Below are positions 20,616 to 33,495 of a stretch of DNA of 64,000 bases, in pieces. Made by a program: the position numbers and the translations under genes. The notes under the pieces were generated by a model. It did no database searches and was not told the DNA's origin. It saw only the letters and a program-made list of their open reading frames with translations. This stretch comes from Sphaerosporella brunnea (Eukaryota; Ascomycota; Pezizomycetes; Pezizales; Pyronemataceae). Numbering within the stretch: the stretch's first letter is position 1; every line of letters begins with the position of its first letter. Where the stretch lies: positions 124,001 to 188,000 of the forward strand of contig VXIS01000054.1 in NCBI GenBank assembly GCA_008704415.1, read 5' to 3'.

Positions 20616-22030
20616 TCACTTCGGTGCTTCATGTTCTCCCCAGGTTCGCTGATATCCCATAAAGTCCTTCTTGTCCAGTTCGAGATCGGTAAACACGCTC
20701 TCGTCACCTGTATGCCGGATTAGCCCGGAGGGTCTACCACATGCTGCTAGGTATATGTGCCCCACCTTTGAGATGAGAAACCCTTTTCTCGTCTTCTTCT
20801 TCCAGCATGTGGAGCTCATCTTCAACATTTTCGTAACCAGTTTTATGAGGGAAATTCTTTTCTCCGATGAAAAGAATCTCTGCCATTTTGTAATTTAAGT
20901 GCTTTGGATGAACAGGTGCCCATCGCAAGCCACGGAATTCCTCCAATATTCTATCATTCACGAGTATGATGGTTAACAGACCGCGGCTGGCTGTATGTCT
21001 GCAAGGATGGACTCACTCTTTGGGAAACTCCGCTTGGGCTGGGATTCTTGCGTACGATGGCGCTGGATATTCCGGGTTTCGCACAGTGATGACGAAACTA
21101 CCCTTCTCCTTCAGCCCAAAGTCTCTTTGAAGCTCATTAGGAGTGTCGGGAATGGTGAGCATGTAAACGAAGTGGGACTGCCTCTCGTCTGGGGAGTGAC
21201 AGATGGCATATACACCCTCGCCTACCGGTTCAGCCGGGAAATCGGTTCTCTCTCTGCAGCCATGTCAGTAAGGGCCTTGAAGGCATGGGATAAATCCCTA
21301 CTTACCCAGCGGTCTTTGTGTGGTAATGTCTGCCCTTCAAATGTTTCTCCCTTATGATGTCTAGCGCGGCAGCTGGCTCTTCGACGAACGTCAAGAACTT
21401 CTCGTACCCTTTGGATGGCAATCGTTTCTTTGGAATCACAAGTAATCTATTGTTTCCGAGGTCCGGTAGTTTGCCGTCGACTATGTGCTTTGCTCCTTCC
21501 GGCAATGGGCGAAGGACCATGTACGATCTCTTGACTTCATCCATCGACTCTGGGTGCTCGACGTTTACTTTTCCACGGAGGAAAAAGTATACCAGTCCTT
21601 TTTCCAGGATCGGCGAGCTCTTGGCCTTTTCATCGCGAGCACTTTCCTCCGTGGTAGCTTCCGACTTCTTTCCCTCGGCCTCCGTACTGGCCTTCTTTTT
21701 TTTTGGTGGCGCCTTTTCCTCCTTCTCTTTGTGGCCGTGGTGCTCCGCCTTCGTTCCCGCCTTGGCTTTAGCCCTGCCTTTCTTAGGAGAAGTGCTGGTT
21801 GTAGACTTGCTCTTTTTCTTCTCGGGCTCCTCCTTTTCGTGTTCCTCGGGGGGCGCGGATTCTTTGTGCCTCTTTCCAGCAACCGGGGAAGGTGCCTTCT
21901 GCTCGGGAACCTCCTTCTGCTCGGGAACCTCCTTCTGCTCGGGAACCTCCTTCTTCTCGGGAACCTCCTTCTCCTCTTCGACTGTCGGCTGTTGGTGCTC
22001 TGTCGTGCTGCCGCGGCGTGTGGTAACCAT
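20616..22030 (-). CDS. fungal-specific protein with KE-rich N-terminus
   Basis: Four exons (21306..22030, 21017..21253, 20766..20950, 20616..20707) give 412 residues, starting at MVTTRRGS. Residues 1-145 are low-complexity, alternating Lys and Glu, and include an 18-nt repeat encoding EVPEQK in tandem. The ordered region (about 150-412) holds GLVYFFLRGKVNVEHPES, a Ser/Tyr-containing phosphorylatable stretch, SFVITVRNPEYPAP and a C-terminal YQRTWGEHEAPK. Similar fungal proteins are, as I recall, annotated 'BTB domain transcription factor', but I see no convincing BTB fold or DNA-binding motif. A nuclear location is plausible from the basic N-terminus. Every splice junction was fixed by frame and a canonical acceptor. 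Confidence 0.75.
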
Positions 22031-22339
22031 GGTTGCAGGCAATCGAACCGGACTGAATGTCAGGATGTTGGTGTTTCTGTACTGTAGAGTACAGAGCTCG
22101 AGGAAGCTTTATGATCTTCGAGTATAGGGCCCTCGAAGGGTGATGTCATTGCTTCCCCCGGATTCGGCCAAGGCTTGGCTGGTATCGAAGCACAACATGT
22201 ACGGTTGCGGCTGGAATCACGCCAGTTATTACGTAGCCCCCAGTCGATGCGAGTCGTCCAATTATTTTCAGTTCCAAAGTTTTGTGGATAAAGGGCATCC
22301 CCGCGGAGATCACTCGCTGCGCGGCTTTCACCTGGCGCT

Positions 22340-23612
22340 CGCTTGAGGCCAACAATGGTGGGAGGGAGAGCGACAGCTTTTGGCTGGTGCCGGAGAACGT
22401 CAGACGCATACAGGTCGCTGCAGTCCAGGCAGTTGCCCTGTATGGTGCAGAACTATGGTTTGGACGGGCCGATGCTCAGAGATCCACAAGTTGTTCAGCC
22501 GACAGGCCCGCACAATTCCAGGTGCACTCCCCACGGCCCTCACTTGTGAGGCGGGTCTAGCGGACGCCGGCACGGTACTGGCACACCGGAAAAGACGCCT
22601 CGCAGCCACTTCACGCACCAACGGAACAGGTTACGTCAAGCCAGCGCCTGCTTCGCTTCGTCAGTAACCGCGCTTTCGACAATGCGCCGCCAACTCCTAC
22701 GCCGGTTACCTTGATGTACAAGCTCGCAGCCGTGGTCCCAGGCCACCCAGCGACTATTGAACAGGTCTCGGTCTCCACCGTTAGGCCTTCAGACCCATTA
22801 TCATCCTAGGCGAGGCTGGTGCCCTCGAAGCCGCCTCCATGCACCAAAACTCAGCGCAATGCGCCATATACTCGGATGGGTCCAGGCTGGACGATGGCTG
22901 CTGCGGCTATGCAGCCGTGACCCAGTTAGACGCAGAGCAAGGCAAATGGAAGAATGCGTCGGCATACATCGGAGAGAATAAAGAGGCCTATGACGCGGCA
23001 GGCCTTGACATCGCGCTCTCTAGCGCCGTGGTCCGAACCAACCCAACTGGCTGCGTCCGCATCTTCATTGATGCGCAGGCAGCGCTGAAATGACTTCAGC
23101 ACGGCGCACCTGGGCCAGGACAATGGCCACTCGCTTCTTCCAACTGAGCTTGGGTAAGGCCTCGATCGGGCCCTGCCTTCACCGCACCGGTCGCAGGGAA
23201 AATGATAAGTGCTGGTGGTGCAACAGCGGTGCGGTCCAGACAGGCGACCATCTCTTTAAGTTTTGCAAGAGGCGGAAGAACGAGAGAGGCAGTCAAAGAT
23301 GTGACGAAGGAGCAGCAACAGAGGCATTGATGCACTTCCTAAACACCACCAAGGTTGGAGCATGGCCCGAAAGGGGCGTTCTAATATTTCCTTGGCACGA
23401 CATTCCCTTGGTGCGATCACAGCTACGAATTTCCTTGGTGCGCTCTCATATCTGACTTCCTTTTCATTGATTGCATTTCCTTAGAAGGGCCGCAGGCACC
23501 AGTAGTAGGCTCAGGCCTAGGGTGTAGCATAGTCTCTTCTCTGACATGTATGTCATGGCCGCAAGCGGCCGAATACAATATGATTAAAACAAAAAACAAA
23601 CCAAAAAAATAG
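22340..23612 (+). mobile_element. degenerate 3' part of a Tad/I-like LINE
   Basis: Reading frames on the plus strand, broken by frameshifts, give in order: the reverse transcriptase thumb (VPENVRRIQVAAVQAVALYG), a segment RQARTIPGALPTALTCEAGL, an RNase H start (AQCAIYSDGSRLDDGCCGY), then the C-terminal Cys motif NDKCWWCNSGAVQTGDHLFK and KVGAWPERGV. The 3' untranslated tail ends with GGCCGCAAGCGGCCGAATAC and ATGATTAAAAC plus A-rich DNA. The part between RNase H and the Cys region appears deleted. It is the same family as the copy at 6.2-6.8 kb. The 5' border is approximate. Confidence 0.8.
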
Positions 23613-26600
23613 TATGAGGGAGAGCGAGTGAATAAGAAATTACATAATGTCGCTGGCTGCTCATAGAGAACTACCGGCATAAGCCTCCGGTGATACGCCA
23701 TGAGCTCCTACACTTTTCAAAGTCACTGGCCTCGCGCGGCGGTACAGTGTTCCTGGGGTCTATGATTTTGGGCTTCGAGGTTTGATAGGTACAGCATTAA
23801 TTTCTCACAGCCGTTTTATGACTGGTCCAATAGGGTTTTTCACAAACGGAGTTCAGCAACGAACGGGATCACGAACGTGGGAACGGAGGTTATTGATACC
23901 CGCTAATACTAATACTCTACACATCCCATGCCGTACATTTGCTGCTATGCCGGCCTAGCGTATGACAATCATGTCATGTCACATCAAATCATATGATGTG
24001 ACGGTGTTTTTGGCGGTGGCTAGGGTTGTGGCTATGCGGGCGAGTGGGGTACCGGTGGATAGTCAGTTGCCCACTGACCAAATAGGCCGTCCCAAGAAAC
24101 TATGGCTGGATAGAAAGGGTATGTCTTCGTGAGGCTACGGCCTTGAGTGATGATCATGGGTTATCACTCGTAAAGCGGCCTAACTGCTGCATCCAGCATG
24201 TTCAGTCATTCCGAATGATGTGGGGCTTTCTGACCGACTGGGTTGTACATACCAAGAAGTAGCCACCTGCGTTAACATGCACACCAGAGCAGCATTTACT
24301 GGTAAGTAATTCACGGGTAACCCAACTAGGCGTTCGTAATTACTTCACGGCCGGATCTATCTAGGTATCCGTTCTTTCTAGATCTTTACTTAGCACCAGC
24401 TGTGCTAGAAAAAAGGGAATTTTTTTTTTTCTTCTTAATTTGGCATGTTTCTGGAAAAGCAAAATGTAAGCTTCCTTCACATCGGCGAGCCCTTGGAATG
24501 ACCGCATAGAACGTCTAAGGGGCTAAAATGACCAACCCGTCATTGAAACTGCCTCACGGGGCGGCGCTACTTCCCTCAGCATCCGACTTCCTTTGGGAGA
24601 TAGACTTTCTCGTCCCGGGCCTTCAATCGTAGGTGCAATTTTTCGATGTTATAATTATGCTGGATATCCCTGGGCAGCAGATCCGCACTTTTCGTGCTTC
24701 CGGCCTACAGCTGCCTGTAAGGGACATGTACAACAACCAGGTTGAACACGCGGGATAAGGAGCTCTTTATTTAGCATGTGCACAGCATGCGATCTCACTC
24801 GCAGGGCGGGCGCCAGCGATCATGCAGTTCGATCCGCCACGTGCACGGGAGGGTCCGTATTATTATACTCTACGTTCATTCATTCCCTGCTTCAGCTTGT
24901 TGCTTTCTACATAGCAGTACAAAGTGAATATTCGTAACGACGGCGGTTGGCACAGAAGTGGGATACAATACATATTCTTTCGTTTCTGGATGAAACTCAC
25001 ACCCCGACTAGGTATGTAAAACAAAGGACTCATGAAACTAAGACTAAAGCCTCGACACCTCGAAACACAGGTGGTAGCTGAGCTTAAGCAGTAAATTAAT
25101 AAATGCAACTTTACCCCCCCCCCCCTCCAACCCTAACAGCCCTGGCGCGCACGTGTGACCACGCTCCAGATATATGCATATGCAAGTAGCCTTTGGATCT
25201 CGACATTCAACGCAAGCAGGCAGCCTCTGAGTGCATTCCGCGGCGATTATGGTCACGGTAAATAACACAGAGCAGTGAGGTGAGACTCTTGGATGTTGGT
25301 GTTGATACATACATACATGTACATAGGTAGTACTACATAACTACAACATACCTCAGCTCTCGGCATCGCAAAGGCCGCCCCACGTTGATTCCAGTCCAGA
25401 CCAGACATGCAATATTTTGGTATGGACCAAGCTAATGGCTGTCACCTTCATGATCACCACCGCCGCTACCCGGCTGGGGGTATCAATCCATCAAGAATAA
25501 TAGGTACATTAGGTACTGGTGCATAATATATCTGCATTGGTGCCGATCGATCCGCCGCTGTATGTATGCAGATCATGTTCCAGAGATCTAGAGTAGAGTA
25601 GAGCATACACTATCTCTAGGTACAGGACTTGGCCCCGTTGATCATGAGCTCGAGCTCCAGCGCCACTTCAGCCCTGCGGTATCAACGCCCGTCGGGCGTT
25701 GCAAACGACTAGGAGATAATTCCTCATGACCACGGTACCGGTACACGCGGCGGTGTGAGTGTGACCATCTCTAGCTATCCACCAGCTGCAGGCGTCGACC
25801 TGTCCAGCAGAACATCAAGGCCACCACCACCAGCACTACCGCCACCGCCACAATCTGGGGGCAAGAAAGAAAGAAAGCCGCATCCACATGGTCCGGAGTC
25901 TGCTTCAGGCCGACTGCAAATCTCGCATTGGATGTAGTTAGGTATAATATATGTACCCAGGTAGATAGCTTGTTTCTCCGCACTCGGCTGTCTCAAGGCG
26001 AACGGATATCGACCGCGCGTACCAACTATACACATGTTTGAATTCCCGAGAGACAGTGACAGGCACATCGTGTCTCTGTTGATCGTCCTGGCGCAGAGTA
26101 GAGTACAAGTAGCTTCGGACGCCACATGCGTGCTCATCGGAGGGCAGTTCCCCAAAAACACGGGTTGTTACCTTAGATCCTGCCTCTCAGCACAGTCCAC
26201 TCCCTCCTCTTGTTCGGTGGGTGGCGCGGCAAGCAAGTCCGTGCCTCCGTGCCACCGCGCCAAGTTGCCGCAAGCCTTCAGCCGCCCACTTGCAAACCCG
26301 CCTCGAGCTCCTCTACCACTTCCTCCTCCTCTCAACGGTAGAAACTTCCAAGGTCTCGGAAACATCGATTGATTGATTGGATTGAAACGGGTCGTTCGTT
26401 CGGTAGAATTGCCGATATCGATATATCGTTGACGTGACGATATCATTATCATATCGATTGTGTCTTCTGACTGGCCTGGGTGGGCATGTTTTGCGGATCA
26501 CGGTTCATGATCATGGTTCAATAAACAAATCCAGCTCCGTCTATCAGGCCAAACGCCCCATCTCCCCGAGACCATTCTAGGCGGGATCACCAAACGTTAG

Positions 26601-27598
26601 TTACAAAGAGTTCACTTGCACTTACGTACGGTATAACGCGTTAGATAATCTCTTACATACCAACATTGTACCAACATACCTACATCCAACATACATCCAA
26701 CATTAAGCGTGGGGTGTGTCCTCGATCCAGCCAACATATAACGATCGCAAGATTGCTTGTTGCTTTTTCTCGGACAGCGAGTAACTGCGAGATGCCGGAT
26801 GCTTTCACCGCCAGACCGCACGTCGGGGTGTCCAGTTCGGCCGGGTACAAAGATTCATAGATCATAGATTCATGAGTGGGGGGGAGAGGGGAGCGTTTTG
26901 TTGTTTTTGTTAAGGTTTGATTTGCGCGTGGGGTGTGGGGTACGATATGTTACATGCTTCCCGTTGTGTTGGTGACGGGCGGGTGGATCCCGTTTATGGT
27001 TCCTTTTTTTGGGCCTATTTTTGTTTTTTGCAGAAGAGGTGGGTGGGTCAGTTAAGCCAAAAAAAAATTTGAGATCACACGATCAGGAGGAATTGAGTTT
27101 GTTTGCTATTTTTTTTTTTTATTCGCATGACTGGTTATCGCGTTACAGCTTCTACCGGCAAAAAGAATATACAAAGTACATGTATGTGCAATCTCAAAGC
27201 CTACCGAAAAGATAATCCCAAATGTTTGAACACCCCATCCCGCCCCGGCCAAGAGAAAACGCCTAAGTATGATATAAAACAAGCCCCAATGGAATAAAGA
27301 AAACAAAAAACATGTTGCAGTGATGAGAGGAAGACCCTGATACCAATAGAATACAAAAGACAAATCACCCCAAACTCCGAAAATGAAAAATATGTTGCCC
27401 CAAGAACAAAGGAAAAATGGAAAGGAAAAACGCCGTGCTGTTGTGTTGCTGTGCTGGCAAAAGGTAGGATGTAAAGAAAGGAGAGGATTGTTTTTGCCCG
27501 GGTTGCCCCAATTCCGTGTATCGAGATGTGCTCCCAAATGTTTTGTTTGCCATGAAAGCCATGTCTTGCGTCTCATCGTGATATGTTTCTTGAGCCGT
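23613..27598. other. gene-poor stretch
   Basis: About 4 kb with no frame I can relate to a protein. Notable items are a C12 run (25114..25125), a perfect 9-bp hairpin CAACGCCCG-T-CGGGCGTTG (25683..25701), short ACATAC/CCAACAT repeats near 26640-26705, and GATATCGATAT-type repeats near 26413-26455. The last few hundred bases are probably the 3' UTR of the gene at 27599. Confidence 0.5.
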
Positions 27599-28782
27599 TT
27601 AGTTGCGCATCCTGTCATCTTCGCTGCTTTCACCGATCCACTCAGCGCTGAACACCCTTTTCGAGCTGGGGTTGCGGCCAAGGGTGTATGGGCTCTTCGA
27701 ATGGGCGTTCCAGTCTCCATGGTGACTCCTCTTGGTGCTCAGCTTTGCGAGTCCTCGGACGATCTTCTCCAGGGTGCTCTTCTTCGCAGGTCCCTCAAAC
27801 TCCGATTCGGAGGAGTCGTGGCCGCTGTCGCGGCGACCGGTCGACTGCTTTGGGCTGGTGGGCATGTCCACACTGGAATCTGAGTGGTAGCTTCCGAAGC
27901 TTTCAGGGCGGGAGAGTTCCTCCGAGAGCTGGATGATGACAAGCGATCGGTGGCAGTAGTCCTGGACCTGGTTGCTAACCTTTTCCCAATCTCCCTGGTT
28001 GCGAACAGAGTCCAACTTTCCGGGACCACTCTTCTCAACGGCGACGATGTATTTCCAGAGGGCTTGTCTCTGCTGGGATAGCACAGACGACGTCAAGGAC
28101 TGGTTGATGTCTTCTTCCTCGATGGGGTAGAGGGTATTGAGGAGGGCAACGGCATTGCACTTGTTGAATTGACTGCCCGAGAGCTCGTGGACCAAAGTCT
28201 GGACGAGGCGTCAGATAAAGGGCTGCCAGAGGGCAGCGGTGGGAAACTTACGAAGCGTCTGATGCCAGTGAGTGCCACTGCGTAGGTTCTGTCCAGTTTG
28301 TGGGACCGGGTTCGGAGGTTGATGATCTTGGAGTCGAATTCGCCCTTTGCCCGCATAGCCTTCTCAAGCTCCTTCATGCGGCGGTGCTCCAAGTCTCGCA
28401 GGTAGTCCAGGGCGGTCAACGCCTGGTCGAAGTCCACATCCTGAAAGGTCTGCGGGAAGCACTTTTGGATGAACGTCGTCAGGAAGATCGGAGGCAGCGT
28501 GCTTGGCTGGGCAGGGATGTTTTGCAGGTGCTCCATGAGAGCCATCTGGAAGGTGGTAACGGACGCGGTCTGGCAGTTGAGGGCATAGATGGTTCGCAGC
28601 GGCAGTGTCGTCTGATAGGGGTCGGGATTTGACTGCACGTGATCAAGGATCCTGAAGGTGGAAGTTGTCAGCTGTGATGCAGGGCGAACAACAAGATGGA
28701 CGAGAGATGTGTATACGTACCAGTTCATAGCGGATCCTTCGGTGGGGCTCTGAGGTGCTGATGATGATTGATAGAGGGACAT
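27599..28782 (-). CDS. conserved-looking fungal protein, function unknown
   Basis: Three exons (28721..28782, 28252..28651, 27599..28198) give 353 residues. The first splice joins AMNW to ILDHVQSNPDPYQTTLPLR, the second joins ALTGIRRF to TLVHELSGSQFNKC; both use strong GTACGT/GTAAGT donors. Residues 20-260 are helical with a coiled-coil-like segment (ALDYLRDLEHRRMKELEKAM). Residues 260-353 are Ser-rich and disordered, with possible phosphorylation sites. No signal peptide or membrane span. I do not recognise the family; a cytoplasmic scaffold or regulator is only a guess. It stands alone between two gene-poor stretches. Its 5' flank has a (GTT)n tract (28832-28850). Confidence 0.7.
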
Positions 28783-31700
28783 TGTTTTGGGGGGGGGATG
28801 ATGGTAGCAATCGAGTTTGTTTTAGCTTTGATGTTGTTGTTGTTGTTGTTCCTGTTGTTCTTCTTGTTTTTGTCGTCTCTGATTGTTGCTGAGCAAGCGT
28901 ATTTATTTTTGTTGAAAGGAGTGAGTTGTAGCAACAGCAGCAGTCGAGAAGGAATTGAGGAAGCAGAAATCACGAAGGGAGGGTGGGCAGGTGTTTACAT
29001 ATGATTGATTCCAAGGGCAGGCGGGAGATGGGTGGAGGGAGATTTTTTTATCGGGAACAAGTTGGAAGCTGAGTCCAGGGCGGGCGGGAAGTGTGGGTAG
29101 CTAGCAGGGGTGTTTGTTTGTCCAGTGGAGGGGAGGGGTGGTTGGTGTGACGCGACCGCTCATCTCATCACACCCACCCACACCCATCCAACTTGCCCCC
29201 CCCCCTGGCGCTTCGAGGAGCGGAGATTGGTCAAAAACCCTGCACAACCATGCCAGCCAGATTGGGCACCCATGCTGAACTGCCCTTGCCGCAACCGGTC
29301 CCCTGTGTGGCGATGGGTCTGTGTGATCTGTGTTGTGAGCCACCGGTCGACAGCCCTCCTCCCCCCCCCCCCCCCAACCCCCAGTCCCCCGCGCCGTATG
29401 CAAGTACTTAAGTGCTTGCTTAAGTACATATGTAGTTGCGTGTCTACCCGGAGTACTTCGGCTACCTGTGACGCAGTCATGATATGATCACTCGATCCGA
29501 CCAGATTCTACTCCTCGAATCCCGCTTGCATAAATGTGCCGCCAGGTACTGGGGATATCAAAAACTTTAGCTTTTATATATTGCAGTTACCCCCGCTTTC
29601 TGTGGTGATGGCTTGCGCCATTGTGGGGCCGCTTCCCGCCCGGACTTTCGCCGAGTGATGGCAGCTGTCATAGCCTCGCCGTTATCCACCTACAAGAGGC
29701 GGTGGTGGTGACGTCGTTCAGCAAACCTCTGCCTGACAGCTCTAAAAAAACTGGGGGTCTAGATCTGCGTTGCCTTGACCTAAGTATGCTACTTGCAGTC
29801 CACAACTAATGACTCGCCAATCATGAATCATGTCATTTGTTGAACCGTGAACCCACAAAGCTTGCCAGTGGGTCCATCTGTGGGGCTCTGGCTGGCCTTG
29901 AATTCGAAGCTTGCAAGCCGCAAGCCTAATCGTCCGCCTGTATGTACGGCCCGCAATCGCCATCGCAAGCCGCAGCAGACGTGGTGGCGGCCACGGGGAG
30001 AGTAAGGCCCCATGAAGGCAAACAGTCCTTCTCTACATTTACCAGTTTGAGGCCAGTATGTATACTTGCAGAGCTCGAGGACGTGTACCCAGACAAGTAT
30101 GCATATTCAGTATTCACAGCTACCGAGTGGGCATCCGAAGTATGTAATCAGTTGTCCAACCAAGACGTATGGAGCTAATCAATATTCACAACAATGGTTT
30201 AGCTCTCGTGGTACATACATAACATTTCACATGATGGCTCGGGGGCCACACTCGGGCCCACCTCATCGATATCACAGCTATGAATATCAATATCGTCAAG
30301 ACTAAGCACTTCCACGACGAGCTGCCGATTTGACAGCTACACCTACAGCCGTTCATGTGCCACCGAAAGTATGGTAAATCTCGCCTTCTTGGATCCGTGC
30401 CACGCGTCGGTTCAGCGGTCCGGGGGGGGAGGATTCAATACAATCCCAAATAGAAATATCCCGGTGACGAATGAATGAATGAAAATGAATGTGACATGTC
30501 AAACCGTCTATGCTTCTTTTTTTTCCTTCCTCTCTATCGGTAGCGACCGTCCTTCCTCCGAGTGTACGTAGTGCCGCGCATCATTGGATAACCGATAATG
30601 ACATTGGCAGGAGCGATCCCTCGGTGAAAGTTCCAAGAGTTCCAGGAGATGCTGAACCCCTCCCCCGGATTGCAAATGAAAGGGCAGGCGGGGTCAAAGG
30701 GTGCCCAGCGCTGTGGTTGGGTTCACTGGGACGGAGGCTTACAAACGCCGAGGCCCCCCGAGATAGGTACAATTGGTAGAGCTGGTCGTCGGAGGGAGAA
30801 AGACCCAGAAGTCCGGGTGGGCTTCCGGGAAATTGGTTCAATGATTCAAACTCTCCCCAATGGGGGAAAAATGTAATCGTTGCTTTTTTGAACTTTTGTC
30901 GCCCTCTGCAACGCCTATTGGATCCAGTACCTAGCATCCCACAAAAAGAACAGACGGAACTATAGGCGATCATGATACGACTTTGCAGCGGCGCGGCGGC
31001 GCGGTGTCCCCAAACTCGCGAAGGGGGTAGTTAACTTGTTGGTACCGAACAAAGTTACATATCACGAGAGAGCCCCCACACGGCAAATAGCGCTCAGGCG
31101 CAAACTTCACATGCCGTGCCTTCTCGGCCCCCCACTAAGTTACCCACTGCCCAGTTTTGTGGAAGATTTCGACTCCTGAGACTGGTGTTGGTGCCAGAAC
31201 CACTCCTTCGGAACGGACGGTGCAGATGTGTGTAAAGCCACAAGGAAGGGGAGGGTTTATGAACTCTGAAAGGAAGGCGGTTAGTGTTACCATTCGTCCT
31301 ATGTGCCGGAGCTAGGAGGTATCTACATACTTGGTGAAACAGAAACCGGCTGAAATAGTTTTTTTTTTTTTTTTTTTCTCGAGCTATGTAAGAAGCATCA
31401 AGCAACCAACTGGAGAGTTCCGTCCGCTCGGATCGAGCAACGTTTAATCCCTCGCGTTTTGCCGTCGTCGTCGTCCTCGTCGGCGGCCCAGAAGAGGGCG
31501 GAAGGGATGTTGTCAGCACTAAAGCACACTCCTTCACACCGAATCACTGGGAGACGCAATTGGTGCGGCGGCGCCGCGGGGTATGTCAAACTGGCTCCCG
31601 TTAATTGGAGGCATCGATCCCTACTCCGCAAGCCGATGTCAAAGTCAAACAACAACAATCAGTGGTGCACGCCACATGCATGTTGTTCAATTGATTGCCT

Positions 31701-33229
31701 TTCGCCTCTAGTTTAGCTCTGCGCTGATGGCTTCTAGGAATCCCGTCTGGCTTGCAATTGTGGGCGTCGATGGCGTGGAAGCAGGGGAAACCCGAGGCGC
31801 CGGGGGGGTTTCTCTTCAAAAAAAACAGCCAGGAAAAAAGCGCGCAAGACGTCCCGGGGAGTTGGAAACTTGGAGCTCTCGGGCCTAGATAACGTGAGGG
31901 AAAAAACTTTTTGTGTTTGTTTCCAAAGTCCTGGACTCCTGGCTGCGGCACGGAAAGCAAAATCAAAAACACGCCTACATGGCATTGCAGGCTGCATCAA
32001 TTTTTGGCAACTGGCGAACTGAGACGAGGATAATCTTCCCGACGACTTCGCCTACCGGCCAACCAGCATTGCTGTCTGTGTACCTGACCCGGTAGACTTT
32101 TTGAGGCTGTATGCAGAGTACTACTTCCAGGTGTCCGGAAAAAACTACCTAATACCTAATACCTATACATTCTTCCATACAGCCGTGATATACGAGAGTG
32201 CTCTATAGGGACGCACATGATAACACAAAAACAAGGCTTAGAGTGCTTTGATGCACACCGCAGCTATTCGGAGGTTCGAATTGTCCGGTGTCGCAGCAAA
32301 AAGTCACGCAGCGCACAAACAAGCGCTGTCGGTCACGCATATGTCCAGATGTCCGCTTACCGCTAGGGCATCTTGGCAGATTAACCCGATATGGATGTGT
32401 GGCGCGTGTCGTTGCTGTGCAAGTGATTTTCCATGCCCTCCACCCAAACGAAGCTCAAACCTGCTCTGATAACTGTCTGAGTTATAGCATGAAGTGGCGA
32501 TTGTTTCGTTGGGCGGTGGGTGGGCCAGGTGGGTAACGGGAGGAGAGCATCACCCACAAAATGGGCCTTAAGATGCAGCGAAATTTTTTATTCTGGATTA
32601 TCTTTTGCATATATTTCTGAATTGTGCTGTGCAATTCTTTTTTGTGCATTGCGCGTGACCTTAAAATTACGTCAAAAGCCGTAATTGCGCGAATAGCGAA
32701 TATGTGCATTCGTTGTGGTTCGGCATGTCTTTGTAGCAAACAAATTGTACATACCCGCGAAAGGCAGGTGCCAGCAGCAGAATATAAAGCCCACAAACTC
32801 ATGTATATTATCAGCAACCACCCCTAGCGGGAGACCTGCCTGCGGTGTTCTTTTGCGCTGAAGTAGGGCCTTGAGTTAGTCGTAGAAACGAGAGCAAGTC
32901 CATACCCGCATAACCAACACCCCGCCTTGTCCCCCGGATTTCGAAGCGAACCCCAGGATCGTCCCGCAGCAGCTGCCAGAGCCAAACCAGGCCAGACATT
33001 CCCAGCAGAGACTTGACCTCCATGGGGAAGGATCCAAAGTCCTCTTGTCTTGAGGGACTCGAGCCAGTCAATAAACATCAGTACGTATTCATCGTTTCTG
33101 AGATGGGTCGACAGCCTTCCTGAGGGGGGCTGAGGTTTCGGATCTATTGTTCTGCTGCAGGCCTTCCAGAATGGCTTGTTCGCAGGTAATACCACCAGGT
33201 CTCCCTGCCGGATATGGAAGACCGGTTTC
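28783..33229. other. gene-poor stretch with homopolymers and hairpins
   Basis: No gene is supported in 4.4 kb. There are C runs of 10 (29196..29205) and 15 (29361..29375), and a T-run near 31358-31377. A perfect 9-bp inverted repeat GTACTTAAG/CTTAAGTAC (29404..29427) has a 6-nt loop. Open frames are short, overlapping on both strands, and resemble no family. Confidence 0.5.
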
Positions 33230-33495
33230 CTGAGAGGCAGTGTTCTCAGTAGCCAGCCAGCCGAGCTGGCGGCGTTGGGCTGCGTTGGGCTGATCAAAAA
33301 GCCAGCCCAGCTTTTTAACTCGCAGCCCGGCCGGCTGGCTGTGGGCTGCATGAGCTGTTGCTCGGGTATGAAGAATTGACGATGATAGCTTCACCGGTTC
33401 TCACTCCGTACTAATTCGCGCCTTTTACAGACAAACACGCAGCCTACAGCCAGCCCGGGCTTTTTGGGCCGGCCATTGAGAACACTGCTGAGAGG
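33230..33495. mobile_element. 250-bp hAT-type MITE with 8-bp target duplication
   Basis: The element (33238..33487) begins CAGTGTTCTCAGTAGCC and ends, on the opposite strand, CAGTGTTCTCAATGGCC; the differences are transitions. It is flanked by a perfect direct repeat CTGAGAGG (33230..33237 and 33488..33495). Inside are subterminal inverted GC-rich motifs based on CAGCCAGCC/GGCTGGCTG. There is no coding capacity. CAGTG-like ends and an 8-bp duplication are the signature of the hAT superfamily. Confidence 0.85.

Noticed and set aside
21354..22127. 257-codon plus-strand frame
   Set aside because: It is the antisense shadow of the KE-rich gene at 20616-22030, whose minus-strand frame has proper splice sites and conserved sequence.
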